Shown here: piece after piece, positions 12,019-24,107 of the stretch | How positions within the stretch are numbered: position 1 is the first letter of the stretch | How the letters are laid out: every line of letters starts with the position of its first letter | NCBI GenBank assembly: GCA_018466975.1 | Contig: CM031556.1 | Coordinates: 3,968,001-4,032,000, forward strand | Reading direction: 5' to 3' | DNA length: 64,000 bases | From: Sparassis latifolia | Lineage: Eukaryota; Basidiomycota; Agaricomycetes; Polyporales; Sparassidaceae | Position numbers and translations under genes: made by a program | Notes under the pieces: generated by a model | Database searches by the model: none | What the model was told of the DNA's origin: nothing | Seen by the model: the letters and a program-made list of their open reading frames with translations, nothing else

Positions 12019-13090
12019 ATGGACACATGCTCACCGGAAATTCACACCTACGTCTTCTCCTTTGCCTGCACAGACGGCGGCGCCACCGGACGATCGCTTT
12101 CCCTCGTCTCTCGATACGTCCGGCAGGTGTCCGCATCATTCAAATGGTATTCACCGTCGATTTCCGGGAAAAGGCAGGCCCGCCAGTTCGTCGACGTGCT
12201 GCACAGGACCGCGATACAGCCTCGCATCTCTCACCTTTTCCTCTCCACACGATGCTCGTGCCAGACAGCAGACGCCTGGTGGGAGGAACCAGAGGTCTGC
12301 CAACAATGGAGCGAGTTGCAAGATACCATCCTGCACTTCGCAGCGCTGACACTGATCACGCTCACTTTCGCGTCCTTCGACTCGCCCTACTTCGGCGCCG
12401 AGTGCATATATAGGCTCCTCAAGGTCCCCTTCCACATACTGACCGAGCTGTCAATCCGGGTCCATAGTATGCCCAACCGTATCAAGTCAATATTGGACGA
12501 TGCGTACGGTCTCTATGGCAGGAAGTCGCCCTCTGGGGTCTTGCAGACGACCGCGCGTACGACCATACGTCGTCTGCACATCGCCTGCCTCTTCAGCGAA
12601 GAGTGTGACACGGAGGGGATCCGCGACATCGTCCAGATAATCGCACCCAACCTTACGCACCTGCGCCTGTCTGCACTTGAGCAGGTAACGTGCAGTTGGC
12701 GCATACCACGCTGCGAGATGTATACACCGCGACTTCCTCAGCGCCCCTTCAGGCGAAGTCCCGCCTTTTTGCCGTTTCCCGAGCTCTTTTGGCAATACAT
12801 GGCCACAGATCGCCCCTGAATACGTCGAACTGTTCGTCATTCAACTACCGCCGTCGACCACAGGCATTCATCTGCCAGAAAGCATTCCTGTTATACGAGA
12901 GCACAGAATCCAGCGTAACCTCACTGCGCTGACGCGTGAAGCTCCCACCGTTTTGTATACATTCCAAAGGAGTGTTACAGTTTTGGGCTGCCAAAGCAGA
13001 CTGGTTGGACCGCATGGTAGGGAATTCGGGATGTTGGGAAGATAGAGAGGCTTCGATGGATTCCAGACGCGACATGGGGTGGCACGAACA
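12019..13090 (+). pseudogene. Decayed F-box-like protein gene, paralogue of the gene at 13914
   Basis: The first part reads well from an ATG in a CCACCATGG context. It starts MDTCSPEIHTYVFSFACTD and continues GRSLSLVSRYVRQVS, the F-box-like N-terminus of a family expanded in mushrooms. It aligns along its length with the intact neighbour. The frame changes near 12690-12720, where homology moves through another frame (QLAHTTLRDVYTA) and then to EYVELFVIQLPPST (12815-12860). It changes again near 12960-12985, where WAAKADWLDRM...GCWEDRE continues in yet another frame. The intact copy reads these parts as QVFVIQMPPPSTAR and AKADWLDRI...GCWKER in one frame. With at least two net frame changes, no product of normal length can be made unless there are unusual introns. 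I therefore call it a pseudogene. Confidence 0.7.
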
Positions 13091-13913
13091 TTCTTATAAG
13101 CCGGTACAATGCGAATCGGCGCTCCCGATGACCAAGTTTCCACTGGTGTATAGATTCTTGAAACATACGGAGCCCCCCATGGGCCACGGCTACGTGCTGC
13201 CACCTCGGACCTCCTCTCAGTACTCCAGGTAATTGGTATGTCATAGGAATGTGGCCTCATTATGCTGATTATGTGCATAGCTGATGCCTGTTCAAGTCTT
13301 TCTCTACCTCCTTTACCTATTTCGATACATACCTTTGGGTTCCAAGTCACACTGGTGTTTCCCTCTGCCCTCAAATGGCCTGCGGTCTTCATACTGTATG
13401 ATGCGTATTCAGTGCACGTAAGGCTCGAAGGCGCAGCGTGTCGCGCACGACGTACTCATGTCGTTCATGAGTTATCGGTATCAGCGTACACCAACTGTAA
13501 AGGGATAGATACCACAAGTATTGAAGTAAGGCTTGTCGCCATGTATTAGCTTGGTGCTCGCAGGCTCGTAATGACCATTCAGTGCCGCTCCCGGTAGTCT
13601 TCCCAGGCAGGTATAACCTAATTTCAACCTTCAATCTTCATGCCTCAAAATATCCGTAGTCTGACGCTCCCGTGGCATCGCTTATCATCGACATCGAGGT
13701 ACCTTTTGCTACCCTTTCTGAGCGGTCATCGTTATATGCGCACAATTGGTGTTCCGTCGTCGATCGTGAGTGTTACAATACGCATTCTCTGCTTGTTCCC
13801 AACCTACATCTCGATGAATAACTTCTCCAGGAATTCTGGGGCAACCGTGGAAGTGAACTCAGCGCTACTTAGCGGACGATCTGAGCTGTCCTGTGCACGC
13901 CACCTCTGTGAAA

Positions 13914-15083
13914 ATGGATACGTGTCCTGTCGAGATACACTCCGTCATCTTTTCCCTTGCCTGTACAGATGATGGTACAACCGGACGTTCGCTGTCTCTG
14001 GTTTCCCGCCACGTTCGTCGGGTGTCTGAACCCTTCAGGTGGCAGTCACTCTCCCTGTTGGGATTACAGCAGGCCCGGCATTTCGTTAAACTTCTCAAAC
14101 AGACTCCAGGATATCATCCTGTCTACCATCTCTTTCTGTCCACGCAGTGCCCACTGCTCATGTCAAATGATCAATATAACATGCCTCGGGAGAATCCTGA
14201 CAAAGAGTGGTATGACTTGCTGGACATTATCTTGCGATACACAGCACCAACGCTGCAAACACTGTCTCTTTACGTGACATCGAAATCGCATTTTCTCGGC
14301 GCAGCATGCATACCCCTACTCCTGACGATTGCATTCCCCTACTTGGTCGAGCTCACGATTTGGATCCTTGGCACACCCCAAATCATATCATGGTGGATCA
14401 ATACATCCCCTCAGTCCTCAAAGAAAGCAGCTATCTTACCTCCTACCGCTCGTCCAAAGTTGCGCCGTCTACACCTCGCCTGCTTCTTCTACTTCCGTGA
14501 TGCAGTTCAGAGCCGCGATCTCCATCACATTATCCAGTCCCTATCATCTTGCATCACGCACCTGCGATTGACCATGTTGGACTTCATGTGTCTGCAGACT
14601 GCACGCATAGCGTTCGCCGAATGTCTCGATGTCGGTTTTGTCGATCCTGGAGTCAATCTTCTTGATCCAGGAGGAACACCTATCTCTTTCCGGGAGAACA
14701 CAAATGTAGCAGTGACGTGGCCGCGTATTCTCCCCGATTCTATCCAAGTATTCGTCATCCAGATGCCACCACCATCGACGGCACGGCTTCCGAGAGGGTT
14801 GGAGGAGCAGGAGATCCAACAGCACTTCAAGGCATTAGCCAGAGCGGCACCAGCACACGTTGTGTGTATCTCAACGCAACGAGACTATCTTTGGGAGGAT
14901 GCGAAGGCCGATTGGTTGGATCGGATCGAAGAAGGACCTGGGTGTTGGAAAGAGCGAGATAAGAGTTGGATAAGTCTGAGAGAAGATGGACATTCTTTTA
15001 CACAGACCCGAACTGAAGGTAAAAGCTTGCGGCTCTCAGCCATGATTGCTCGGGTTTGGCAGAAGATACTGACGAAGTCGTGA
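13914..15083 (+). CDS. F-box-like domain protein, lineage-expanded family
   Basis: Single-exon gene of about 390 residues. The start is taken at 13914 (MDTCPVEIHSVIFSLACTD) because it matches the start of the upstream copy. The N-terminal 45 residues are F-box-like (PVEIHSVIFSLACTDD, then GRSLSLVSRHVRRVSEPFRW). The rest has leucine-rich strand/helix repeats such as LRRLHLACFF and ITHLRLTMLDF, then a polar C-terminus with ADWLDRIEE and GCWKER. Proteins of this kind are presumed SCF ubiquitin-ligase adaptors, but no partner or substrate can be inferred. The upstream decayed copy shows it arose by tandem duplication. The stop is at 15081-15083. Confidence 0.75.
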   Translation: MDTCPVEIHSVIFSLACTDDGTTGRSLSLVSRHVRRVSEPFRWQSLSLLGLQQARHFVKLLKQTPGYHPVYHLFLSTQCPLLMSNDQYNMPRENPDKEWYDLLDIILRYTAPTLQTLSLYVTSKSHFLGAACIPLLLTIAFPYLVELTIWILGTPQIISWWINTSPQSSKKAAILPPTARPKLRRLHLACFFYFRDAVQSRDLHHIIQSLSSCITHLRLTMLDFMCLQTARIAFAECLDVGFVDPGVNLLDPGGTPISFRENTNVAVTWPRILPDSIQVFVIQMPPPSTARLPRGLEEQEIQQHFKALARAAPAHVVCISTQRDYLWEDAKADWLDRIEEGPGCWKERDKSWISLREDGHSFTQTRTEGKSLRLSAMIARVWQKILTKS

Positions 15084-15466
15084 TCACTCGGTGTGTATCC
15101 ACGAGCTGTCACATACCTCGAACACTGCATTGATCTCATCCTCGGGTCTCAGGTGTTGAAGCCAGATTCCTAACCAATTTGGTTGGATGTGCCCTCACGT
15201 CACAGCATGCGTGTGCCCGCAGAAAGAATATGAGACTGTACTCACTACTTATGTTTCAGCAGGTAAGCTTGCGTCGCGAGTTTAAAGTCATACAGATCGT
15301 TCTGTGTGAGTTGCCGAAGCAAAGTGCGCCTTTAACTATAAGTTACCCACACGGGGTACTACAGTAGTGGTACAATCACAAAAAAATGAAAAGCCAACCA
15401 AATCTGAAACGCGACAAGGGAGAGTCCGCCTGCTGTGAGCCAAGCCGAAGAAACGCATTCCAGGAT

Positions 15467-17472
15467 TCAAATTGAGAACTTCCCAGTCTCATCGTGAAAC
15501 TCCTGCTCCACGTCGATCTGTACTTGAACGACCACATCTCCTTTTGAGTTTACCTTTCCGCTCATTGGGATGTCTTCACTTGTCTGGATGGCACATGTCA
15601 GCCATAGACGACCTCGCACGCATTCAACTTACCTGGTGCTGATTCCTGCGAGTGTTGTTTGAGTTGCTGCTGAATTCGTTCACCATCATCGTGGGGAACC
15701 TATCCACGGACAATTGCTGCGTTCGTAGAGACCGTCTTGCATTCAGGCTAGGCATGAGTATAGCATTCAATGTTGTGTCCAGATAAAGAGAGAGAGATGA
15801 GTGCACGTACGTAGCCATGAAAGAGGCCGCGTAAACTGGCGTGTACGAATGAGGTCTTGAGATGCGAAGAAGATACAGCATGAGCTTACGTTTAGCGATG
15901 GCTAGGTGGGACCCAAGGAATATTAAGTTTGACATTGAAACCCACTGCCAAAGCAGGATCGTTGAAACTAGTTCAGTGGAAGGGGATAAACACGTACGCA
16001 TGCCAAGGAGACGACGGCAGTCACGCTGGCGCTCAGATCAATACGCAAAGCTGTAAAGATATGACAGTTAGCATACCCGGTAAGCATCCCATTTTGTATG
16101 GCGTAGAACGTCAGGGTGTTCACGATGGTGTCCATGCTAACAGGACGTGAACCCGTCAGCCTGGTGCCAGTGTCATAATCGGGCTTCATACGATTTGAAC
16201 CCTGTCCGTCCCTGCCTCAGGTAGTAGCACAACGAGAACGTGACAAGAATATCGACCGCAGCGGAAAGTGAGAGGCCGAACGTAAAAACCCACTATGAAA
16301 CATCAGCCAGGATCGCAGTGATCGCAGAGATTGGACTCACGCCATAACGCTGGCGAAATAAATCAAAATCCGCCAGCATGATCCTATAAAGACAGTGTCA
16401 GGTATTTCGTATTGTCACGCTGCTTTTTGCACACACATTTCGGCGGTGGACACTGTCAACCGAGACAGAATAAGTCGAATATCATCAAATCAACAGGAAA
16501 TGGAGACCAAACACACCTAGAGCAGCGACTGTCAAAGCGCAAAAAGGTCAGTTGAGACCATGAATGGGCAAACGAACTTACCAAGACGCATGAGAGCAAG
16601 AAGTGCCTACAGATTTGCGCTTAAATTGTGCGGTCAAAACCCAGACAAGACCACTTACCATTGGTATAGCAATATAGCCGTTGTGCCGGCTGACTGTGAC
16701 GCAGAAAATCAAAACCTAAACGCCATCACATAGAGACACGCTAGCTTACCCTTGAAAACTCGGTACGAGAAGAAACTATATAGTGACTTTGATCAGGAAT
16801 TAGACTGAATGAATTTACGAGAATGATTACCATTGCACAAAAAAAGTCATTAGAGCCTGACGGAGTTCATTGAAGAGACGGCTATTGTGGGATCACGAAG
16901 ACATACCGTGACAGCTACTGTGGCCTACGCACTGTGTGAGATCTAGCGTTACTATATGAAGTCATGGATAGACGCACTGCGATTGGCCTATGCTCAAACG
17001 TCAATATACACGCACAAAATCGACGATTCAGGGCGATATTCACCATGGAATGTGTAGCAACGTGGACCGTTCACCCCAACCTGTAATCAAATAGTCCCAG
17101 TTGGCGATACAGATAAAAATTGTATGGAGCACATCCAGGAACCTGCAAGAGCGCGGAATGCGTGAGCATATGTAAACATGACGGCGAAATGTACGTACCA
17201 AATCACGACGACCTGTATTTCGAGAGTCGTTCAGCCATCGTAGCCAAAACGCTGATGGGAATGTACTAACTGCGGCCTTGATCTTCGCTGGATCATCCGA
17301 ATAATATGTTTGGTAAGTGACCACCTGCATGGACACCACTCCTGAGAGGCTGCATAACGGCATCGTTGGTTAGTAACGAACGCGCGTTCGTGGAAATTAG
17401 GATTTACAAAACGGAAACCAGGCTGCCCACGAGAATAGAGCCCACAGTCGAATGGACGCTGGAGGTAGACAT
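15467..17472 (-). CDS. DUF6534-type multi-pass membrane protein
   Basis: Function unknown; the family is strongly expanded in Agaricomycetes and predicted to have about seven TM helices. The start at 17472-17470 reads MSTSSVHSTVGSILVGSLVS. A donor at 17407 leads to LSGVVSMQVVTYQTYY and DDPAKIKAA. The next exons give FLDVLHTIFICIANWDYLI, then TFSLCYYLRQGRTGFK and DTMVNTLTFYAIQNGMLT. The family signature ILMPSLNARRSLR follows, near 15760-15720. The last exon gives TSEDIPMSGKVNSKG and ends DETGKFSI-stop at 15467. About ten introns are needed, several between very short exons (16300-17040), so middle joints are uncertain. The order of motifs (YY..DP.K.KA, LD..H, D..INTL.FYAI, NARRSLR) matches the family. 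Confidence 0.78.
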
Positions 17473-20257
17473 GACGCGCAGGTTCGGATGGGGTAGAAGG
17501 AGGGAGATGCAGACGACCTTCAAGAGAAGCTGCCCACATAATAACGTGCCCATGAGACATATTTCAACCTGCCAGTGGAAGTCCGTGAGCTTCCGACGTG
17601 AGACCGCCGAAGGGGCGGGACCGCTGAATCAGGAGAAGGCAAGAAGACCTGAACCGTGGACATCCTGTACTTGTCGGGGGGTTTCCACGGTCTGGCTGAC
17701 TCTATTGAAGCTTCACTGCGCACACAGACGCGTCAGGGCGGGTTTAAGGAAGGTGCCTACGTATCCAGACATAATGGCTCCGTGACAAGGATTTGGGTCT
17801 GCAGATGGATATGATGTCCCTGCCAGCTCGGTCTGACTGCAGAGCTGCTCTAAAGGTCAGTCGTGTCAATCAGTTGCGCTCGTTCTTGGAACCCAAGGTC
17901 TGCTGACGCACAGGTTGCTGTCTTCTGCATCTTGTTTTTCCTGGGAATAAATTTCCACGAACACGGAATCACGCGGAGGGGGTGGAAAAGCGGGGAAAAG
18001 GAAGTACATATTGGCTCCGACCGTTGCAGATCCATTGGCGGCTTTCGGCTTCCATCATATTTGACTTGGCAGCCTCCGCATACGACTTGTCGAACCTTGA
18101 GCTTGAAGCTTGAAGGGCAGCTGCTCTCCAGCCGTGCGTCAGTTATCTGCATGGTTGCCACAGCTCTGGGAGACTTTGAATGCAAGGTTCGACAGATACG
18201 CGCTCAATTTACAGTACATATATAATATAGCTGCCCCTGCTTTCAAAGTTGGGGATACAAGATTCCGTTTACAGTACTCACCCGATGAGTCTCCCTGACG
18301 AGCTCCAGAGCTGCAGTATTCTGCTCCGGTTGAACATTGAACACTGAACCGGGGAGTACATGTACAAACCTCAGGCTGGGAGCGCCGGTCTACATGACGG
18401 TAGTCTGCTTGAATCGGCGTGGGTCACACCGTAGTACACGCTTTCGGGAATTGCCGTTCGCTTCGACGCGTACTGACGCGTCCCATTGGCTTCAGATCTT
18501 GAACCTGATCAGAGCACTTTCTATGTGCATCTCGAAAATTTTGCATGGTAGTCGAAGCGAACGTGGGCAACGAATGAGCAAAATGCTTTCCGGGCTCAGC
18601 ATCTTCCGGGAGAAATCGCGTAATCAAGCAGACCTTTATGACCCGTCCTCCCCCCACTTACATAATAAATATTATATTGTAGTCTGCCTACGGGAGACTA
18701 ACATGACCGTACGTTCTACATCCTCAAGCTGGTGCCTACAGAACGCGGTCCCGCGGTACAAAGAACCTGACGGGGTGGCGATAGAAAGGTGATAGGTGAC
18801 AGAGATGAACCTTGAACCTTGAACTGACTCTGCATCAGAATTGTATCAGAGACCCGTTCTCGTCGTACGACTCGCATCATGATGCAGTCATTCCGAGCCT
18901 CCGTCAATGTTTGGGATAGCAAACGTTCGGCATAGCGGTGACCGTGATAGGTAAAATTGAATACATTGGCAGGTGCTCTCTGCAAGCTGTCCGACTCATC
19001 ACAATCATGATGAAGTATCTGTTGAATCTATACTCCAGTCGAGGATGCGGACGGAGTCTCAAGACTCTCAAGACTCACCATTGCGCCTCGGCGGAGCTCT
19101 ACCATACGGGCAGGCGATGCAGAACAAAAATCCGTCGGCGGAAAGGGTCAAGAGGGCCTTGAGTACCATGACAGCTGCACATGCAGGTCTGAATGTGTGG
19201 CAGGGTGTGCATGATGGTCCAAGTGAAGGGTAAGTAGACCCCTGCCACATCATCGGATGCGCCACCACGTGCAAGCAGCGCCGCCTACTAGGCAGTCTAG
19301 GGTCAGACACGGATATCCGAGGTACGAGGTTGAAGCAGAGTATCTACCATCTGCCTTCAGGGGCCTAAGTCTAGGCAAGGTGAGGACAATTTCCGGCAGA
19401 AATACAGTCCAAATGGCATCTCCCAACATTGATATAAGGATCTCTCACCATCTACAATGTAGTGAAAGCACGAGCCAGTCAAGACTGCAGAGTCCACTGT
19501 TCAAGGTTGAATCTAATATTTTTGTGCAGATGAGACTCAGAGTCTGGCTGTTCCAACTTCTGGTCAGAACATCGTATCACGGCGTCGTGCAGGGCGGTCG
19601 GGAAGCACGCGAAAGGGGACTATTAGCGGTTTGCTGCTTGTAGTAAGCGCACACTGCCAGTAATTTCGTTGAAGAAAAAAACACTTACTAGTCTCCGTCG
19701 CGTCATCTCACGGTAGTTTTGCAGAAGGCCTCTAGAATCGCACTGGATATGATGCAGAAATGTCTTTGAAGTATGTAAGTCATTGCAGGGGGTCGGGGTA
19801 TTCGCAGTACGATCCTTCCGAATAAACGCAACCCCGTACTCTGCTGTGTCTACTTACCAGTGTATACGATGGCTCTCAAGCTTATAGAAATTGGATGCTG
19901 CACGGTGAGAGGCAGTAGTTCCATACCTCCTGCATGAATCCTCATTCACATGTCTCGCTTTTGTCCTTCCGGAGGTTGGTAGCCTGAGTGGATGGCTGTG
20001 TACGTTACTCGGGAGAGTCTCATCTGACTTCGCGCGATGCCGCTGATGAACTTGCTTAGGTTGTGCATCTGCATTCATTCACATCAGTGAATGCAGATGA
20101 ATGCAGATGAATGTGCATGGTAATGGATGAATGCAGGTGAATCCCAAGTGCACTGATTTTTGTCCAGGATGGGCCACCATATAGTAGCCATCTTTCTTTC
20201 TTCGTTTCGCCACGGTAAGTGCGCACAGTTCTGTGATTGTTGCGGCACCATCTGATT
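17473..20257. other. Gene-poor stretch upstream of the foldback element
   Basis: About 2.8 kb without a supported gene; all open stretches are short and uninterpretable. It contains short direct repeats of the type CTTGAACCTTGAACCTTGAA (around 18808-18826 and, diverged, 18095-18115 and 18328-18350). It also contains the dyad-rich cluster at 20065-20145. Confidence 0.4.
20065..20145. repeat. Short palindrome plus direct repeats of GAATGCAGATG
   Basis: CATCTGCATTCATTCAC and GTGAATGCAGATG face each other across a few bases, forming a stem. The motif GAATGCAGATGAATG then repeats directly two to three times with variants up to about 20140. It may be the end of a small mobile element; no partner end was found. 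Confidence 0.5.
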
Positions 20258-20259
20258 TA

Positions 20260-20414
20260 TTGCTGTTTTCAGAAGTCTTGTCGCGCGGCCAAATACACAC
20301 AAATTTCCGCTTGGACGACCTCTAACTTCGAACGCGGATATCTCTTCAACGGCTGGGCCGTTTCTCTCGATTCTTGCATTTTCGGACTCTCCTGGTCAGC
20401 GCGCAGGGCATGGT
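20260..20414 (+). repeat. Left terminal inverted repeat of the foldback element
   Basis: Inverted partner of 21133-21287. Shared landmarks include GTCGCGCGGCCAAATACACA, CTCTAACTTCGAACGC, CGGCTGGGCCGTTTCTCTC and CAGCGCGCAGGGCATGGTA. Confidence 0.85.
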
Positions 20415-21132
20415 ATCAAGAAACATACATATTCGGACCGTTCAATACTCGCGGATCTGGTGGTCGTCGCACTAGCTCAGAACCGACTTTCCGTGCAGCA
20501 GACAGTCCCAGTACTGGAGAAATTGTTCTGAGATGACTTCTTAGGACCATAGAGAGGGCATGGTATGCAATTTGAAGGTAAGCATGTCCTGATTCTCACT
20601 GTGGGATCCAATCTGTGATCACAGCACTAGGACCCCATTACCAGATGGTCAAAAACATTCCCCGGTTTGCATTTTTCATGTCTTACATGTTTTATGTTGA
20701 TATCTGGATGGTTTTAAGTGAGCAGCAGATGGTAGAAGGCACTCAGAATGATGGAGGTCATGCTGCAGTTGGTATGATACTCAAGCCCTTGAATCCATTA
20801 TTCCCCATATTTAGCACTGTCATCCTTCATTCCTGATGCACACATGAATCCTATATGTAGTCTATACACAAAATACACTGGAATCTTTGACAGTAGCATG
20901 AGTTCTGTAACCCCCTGGTATGTGCTATGCAGTCTGAGATAAATCACATACAATCCAGATCCTCTCAGACCACAAATGCATATCCCTGCCCTGCCTAGCA
21001 TACTACCAGAGAGCCTCCACCACCTCCTGATGTTCTCCAACCCATCCAGCAATGACAAACTCAGTTCTGAGCCAGAAGGAAGCTGCCGAAAACAGTGAAC
21101 AGATATAGCAGAGAAAGGGAACATCTGTTGGT

Positions 21133-21287
21133 ACCATGCCCTGCGCGCTGATGAGAAGAGTCCGAAAATGCAAGAATCGAGAGAAACGGCCCAGCCGTTG
21201 AGGAGATATCTGCGTTCGAAGTTAGAGGTCGCTCAGGCGGAAATTTGTGTGTATTTGGCCGCGCGACAAGACTTCTGAAAACAGCAA
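21133..21287 (-). repeat. Right terminal inverted repeat of the foldback element
   Basis: Reverse complement matches 20260-20414 with scattered substitutions, for example CGCTTGGACGACC versus CGCCTGAGCGACC. There is no obvious indel in the first 110 bp. Confidence 0.85.
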
Positions 21288-21860
21288 TAATTCGTATTCT
21301 CTGGCACCATGACGTTGATACTCGTTTCATTGGCTAGATTTTAGTAACCCACGACCTCATCATGGTGTTCGTCTCGTTTGTCGTGATGGCTTGAGCGGTC
21401 GACTCGGCGGAGAATGGGCACTTGTGCCTTTGGTGTCATTGATTCTTTGATATGTCATGGTGACGGGCGGGACCATGAACAAGCTTGTGTCGGAGTACAG
21501 AAATATGTTCTGTTGTCTGCCCATGGGTGTTTTTGACGATAGCAAGACGCAGACTTTTGTGTACAGGAAATGCTCCGGGAAAGGAACGATTTGTACCAAT
21601 CGTGGGATCCCGACGCGATCGTCTACGGCTGAGCGCTGAAGCTTTGAAAGCCTGAGGTCTCACAATACTTCTCTGCAATTTATGGCGAATATGCTCTTGG
21701 TGAGTTATTGTTATTGGTGTTTGTACGCGGGTTGTATCACTTAATCACGTTCGTAACTTAGAGAGGGTCTGAGCAGCGTGTTCAAATATCTGAAAATATG
21801 TTTCTTCCCATCTACTAGATTATTGGTACAACCGCTGGACACTGGCGCAAGTACTGCACC
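21288..21860. other. Spacer between foldback element and CCT3 3' end
   Basis: About 570 bp. A 60-codon open stretch at 21457-21639 was considered but has no recognisable family. No gene is supported here. Confidence 0.4.
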
Positions 21861-23948
21861 TTAATTCTCCATCATCTCTTCTGGAGGGGGGCCGCCCGAT
21901 TCTCTGTCCCTATCTTTCCGCGCTGCTTGAACGACATCATCGACGCGCAAAAGCACCCGCGCGGCCTCAATAGCGGTTTTCAGAATTTGGATCTACGGGG
22001 CCAATATGAGGCGATGCGTTTTAGTTGGAATCCAGGAATGTACCTTCACGCTGGCAGACTCATACAGTCCGTACGACTTCATGTCGACGATCTTCCCAGT
22101 TTCACCGTTGATGCCCCACGAATTTTCGCCGTTCGCATGCTTCGCCTGATTGTACATCCTCGTGAGATCGAAGAAGCAGCGTTGGCAAAGCAACGGCACT
22201 CACCCTCAGCTCAGTCAACACCCTGATCGCATTCCCGCCACTGTTCTGCACCAGTGTCCGCGGAATAACTTCCATCGCGTCGGCGACAGCACGGAACGGT
22301 CCACCCTCCACGCCTGTAATGGTGCGTGCTTTTGCTTGAAGGCCCACGCTGATCGCCATTTCGGTCGCCCCGCCTCCTGGTGCCAGGAGGGGATTGAAGA
22401 CAACGTTACGCGCCACGGACATGGCATCAGCGAGATTGCGGTCAATTTCGTTCAAAATATCTTTTGACGGGCCGCGGAGAAGGATCGTGCATGCCTTGGG
22501 ATCAGAACATTCCGTGAGGAAGGTAAAGTACCTTTGAATAGCATTAGGAAAGATGCATTCTCAGCATCGTAGGATCACGACTCACTCGTCGCCCATCTTC
22601 TCTATGTGGAAGAGACCACATTTTGTACCGATGTCTGACTCGCGTAGATCTTCCAGACGATTCACAATTGTCGCACCAACAGCGCGAGCAATCCGGTTGT
22701 TGTCGGACTTGCGTACTCGTCGGATAGCAGAGACATTTGCCTTGTGCAAGAAATGTTGGGCGTAGTCTGGAGCCGTGTGAGGAACTGCACCCAACGAAGA
22801 CTGTCGTAAGACGCACCAGAGATGCCTTTTTCTGTGATCACAAGATCAGGCTTGAATTCAAGGATTTTGGCAACCATCGCTTTGACCTGCTCCTCCTCGA
22901 GCTCCTGAATTCTTGCCCAGTCGGCTTCCTTGGAAATCTCGATATTTGTCTGAGACTCTCCCTTCTTGTACTCTAGCGGGCAATCCAGGAGAACGATGCG
23001 CGGTTTCACGATTCGTCTGCGCATTTTGGGGTGTGTGATGTCCTTGTTAAGCATGATGCCTCTGAGCACCTTGCTGTCTTCGATCTCCCCACCGGGTACT
23101 TTCTCTACACGCGCGTAGCGCTTGATGTCTACAGTTTTGTTTACACCTTCCTCTTGCGCGACAGTGCGGACCGCTTGCAGCGCGAGGTTGCACATCAGGT
23201 CAGACCAGCGCGAAACGAACTTCGTGCCGATAGAAGTTTTAATAAGCGAGAGCATCTCCTCATCATTCGACGTGTCGATGGGAATGGAGATGCGCTTGAT
23301 GATCTCAAGTGCCTCTTTCAGGGCTTTGTTGTACGCCGAAATGATGACTACCGGATGGATGTCGCGTTCGAGCTGAGAGAGAGACTGGGCAAGGATTTCG
23401 CCAGCTGCAACAATTGCAAGCGACGATGAAAACAGTCACTTCTCGCCAGAGTGTGAACGGCATACCAAGAATGATCACGCTCGTCGTCCCGTCACCGCAC
23501 TCCTCATCCTGTGTCCGGCTCAGCTCGATCATGTTTTTCGCCGCAGGGTGTGCGACATCGATTTCTCGCAAAATAGCATTTCCGTCGTTCGTCAACCTTC
23601 GTTTTTGCAGAAAGTCAATGGTACTCGAAAGATTGGAAAATACTATGAAGGCAACGTACAGAATACCACCCATTGGATCCAGAATCATCTTCAACATCGC
23701 CTTTGGGCCCAAACATGTCCGAATCACGTCTGCTACAGTCTGTAAAACATGTCCTTGGTGCGCATGATGAGTGGACTTGGACAGACGCGGTACGAACCTT
23801 CGCAGCGGTAATGTTAGAGATCTGTGCTTTTCGTCCGGATTGCCTCTCTGGGGCCGTGTCTTTCGAACAAATCAGCCAGTGTCACTTGGTCGTTCAGATA
23901 GTTCCACGTACTCATAACAAACACTGGGGTCTGTCCACCGGCCTGCAT
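21861..23948 (-). CDS. CCT3: T-complex protein 1 subunit gamma (CCT3)
   Basis: Subunit of the cytosolic group II chaperonin TRiC/CCT, which folds actin, tubulin and other proteins using ATP. The start at 23948-23946 reads [12 protein letters not shown]. An intron with donor GTACGTGG joins to [16 protein letters not shown]. Then come [17 protein letters not shown] and LDPMGGI, and [19 protein letters not shown] with [11 protein letters not shown], the nucleotide-binding P-loop. The equatorial/intermediate/apical region includes [19 protein letters not shown], [12 protein letters not shown] and VITEKGIS. The second equatorial half includes [47 protein letters not shown] and [12 protein letters not shown]. 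It ends [15 protein letters not shown] at 21861. About eight introns. Length and every family landmark are present. Confidence 0.96.
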
Positions 23949-24107
23949 TTTAGGTGGATTATGTTTGGATAATGTCTCGGAATGCGAGGGCGAGCAGAAG
24001 GGTACATGAGACGCCCACACTTCACCTTCTTCTACGGGAAATCTGCTTACGTCACTACGAGTCGCGCCAGTCTCAGGATATGTTTGAGGATCTCTCTCTC
24101 GACAGCC
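23949..24107. promoter_or_regulatory. Bidirectional promoter between CCT3 and ATG101
   Basis: The two start codons are divergent and only 159 bp apart, so both 5' leaders and both core promoters must share this interval or overlap the first exons. A pyrimidine-rich tract (TCTCTCTCTC, 24091-24100) lies just before the ATG101 start. No clear TATA box was seen. Confidence 0.6.

Larger units (their letters stand above)
20260..21287. mobile_element. Foldback/MITE-like element with about 155 bp terminal inverted repeats
   Basis: The left end (TTGCTGTTTTCAGAAGTC, from 20260) is the inverted copy of the right end (GACTTCTGAAAACAGCAA, to 21287). The match runs about 155 bp inward with only around ten differences by eye. 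Both ends are flanked by TA (20258-20259 and 21288-21289), as for Tc1/mariner-type target duplications. The 720 bp core (about 20415-21132) has no credible transposase frame, so the element would be non-autonomous. It lies between the DUF6534 gene and the CCT3 3' end and breaks neither. The superfamily assignment from TA alone is inference. Confidence 0.8.

Noticed and set aside
21457..21639. A 60-codon frame downstream of CCT3
   Set aside because: Short, with no family resemblance and no supporting exon nearby.
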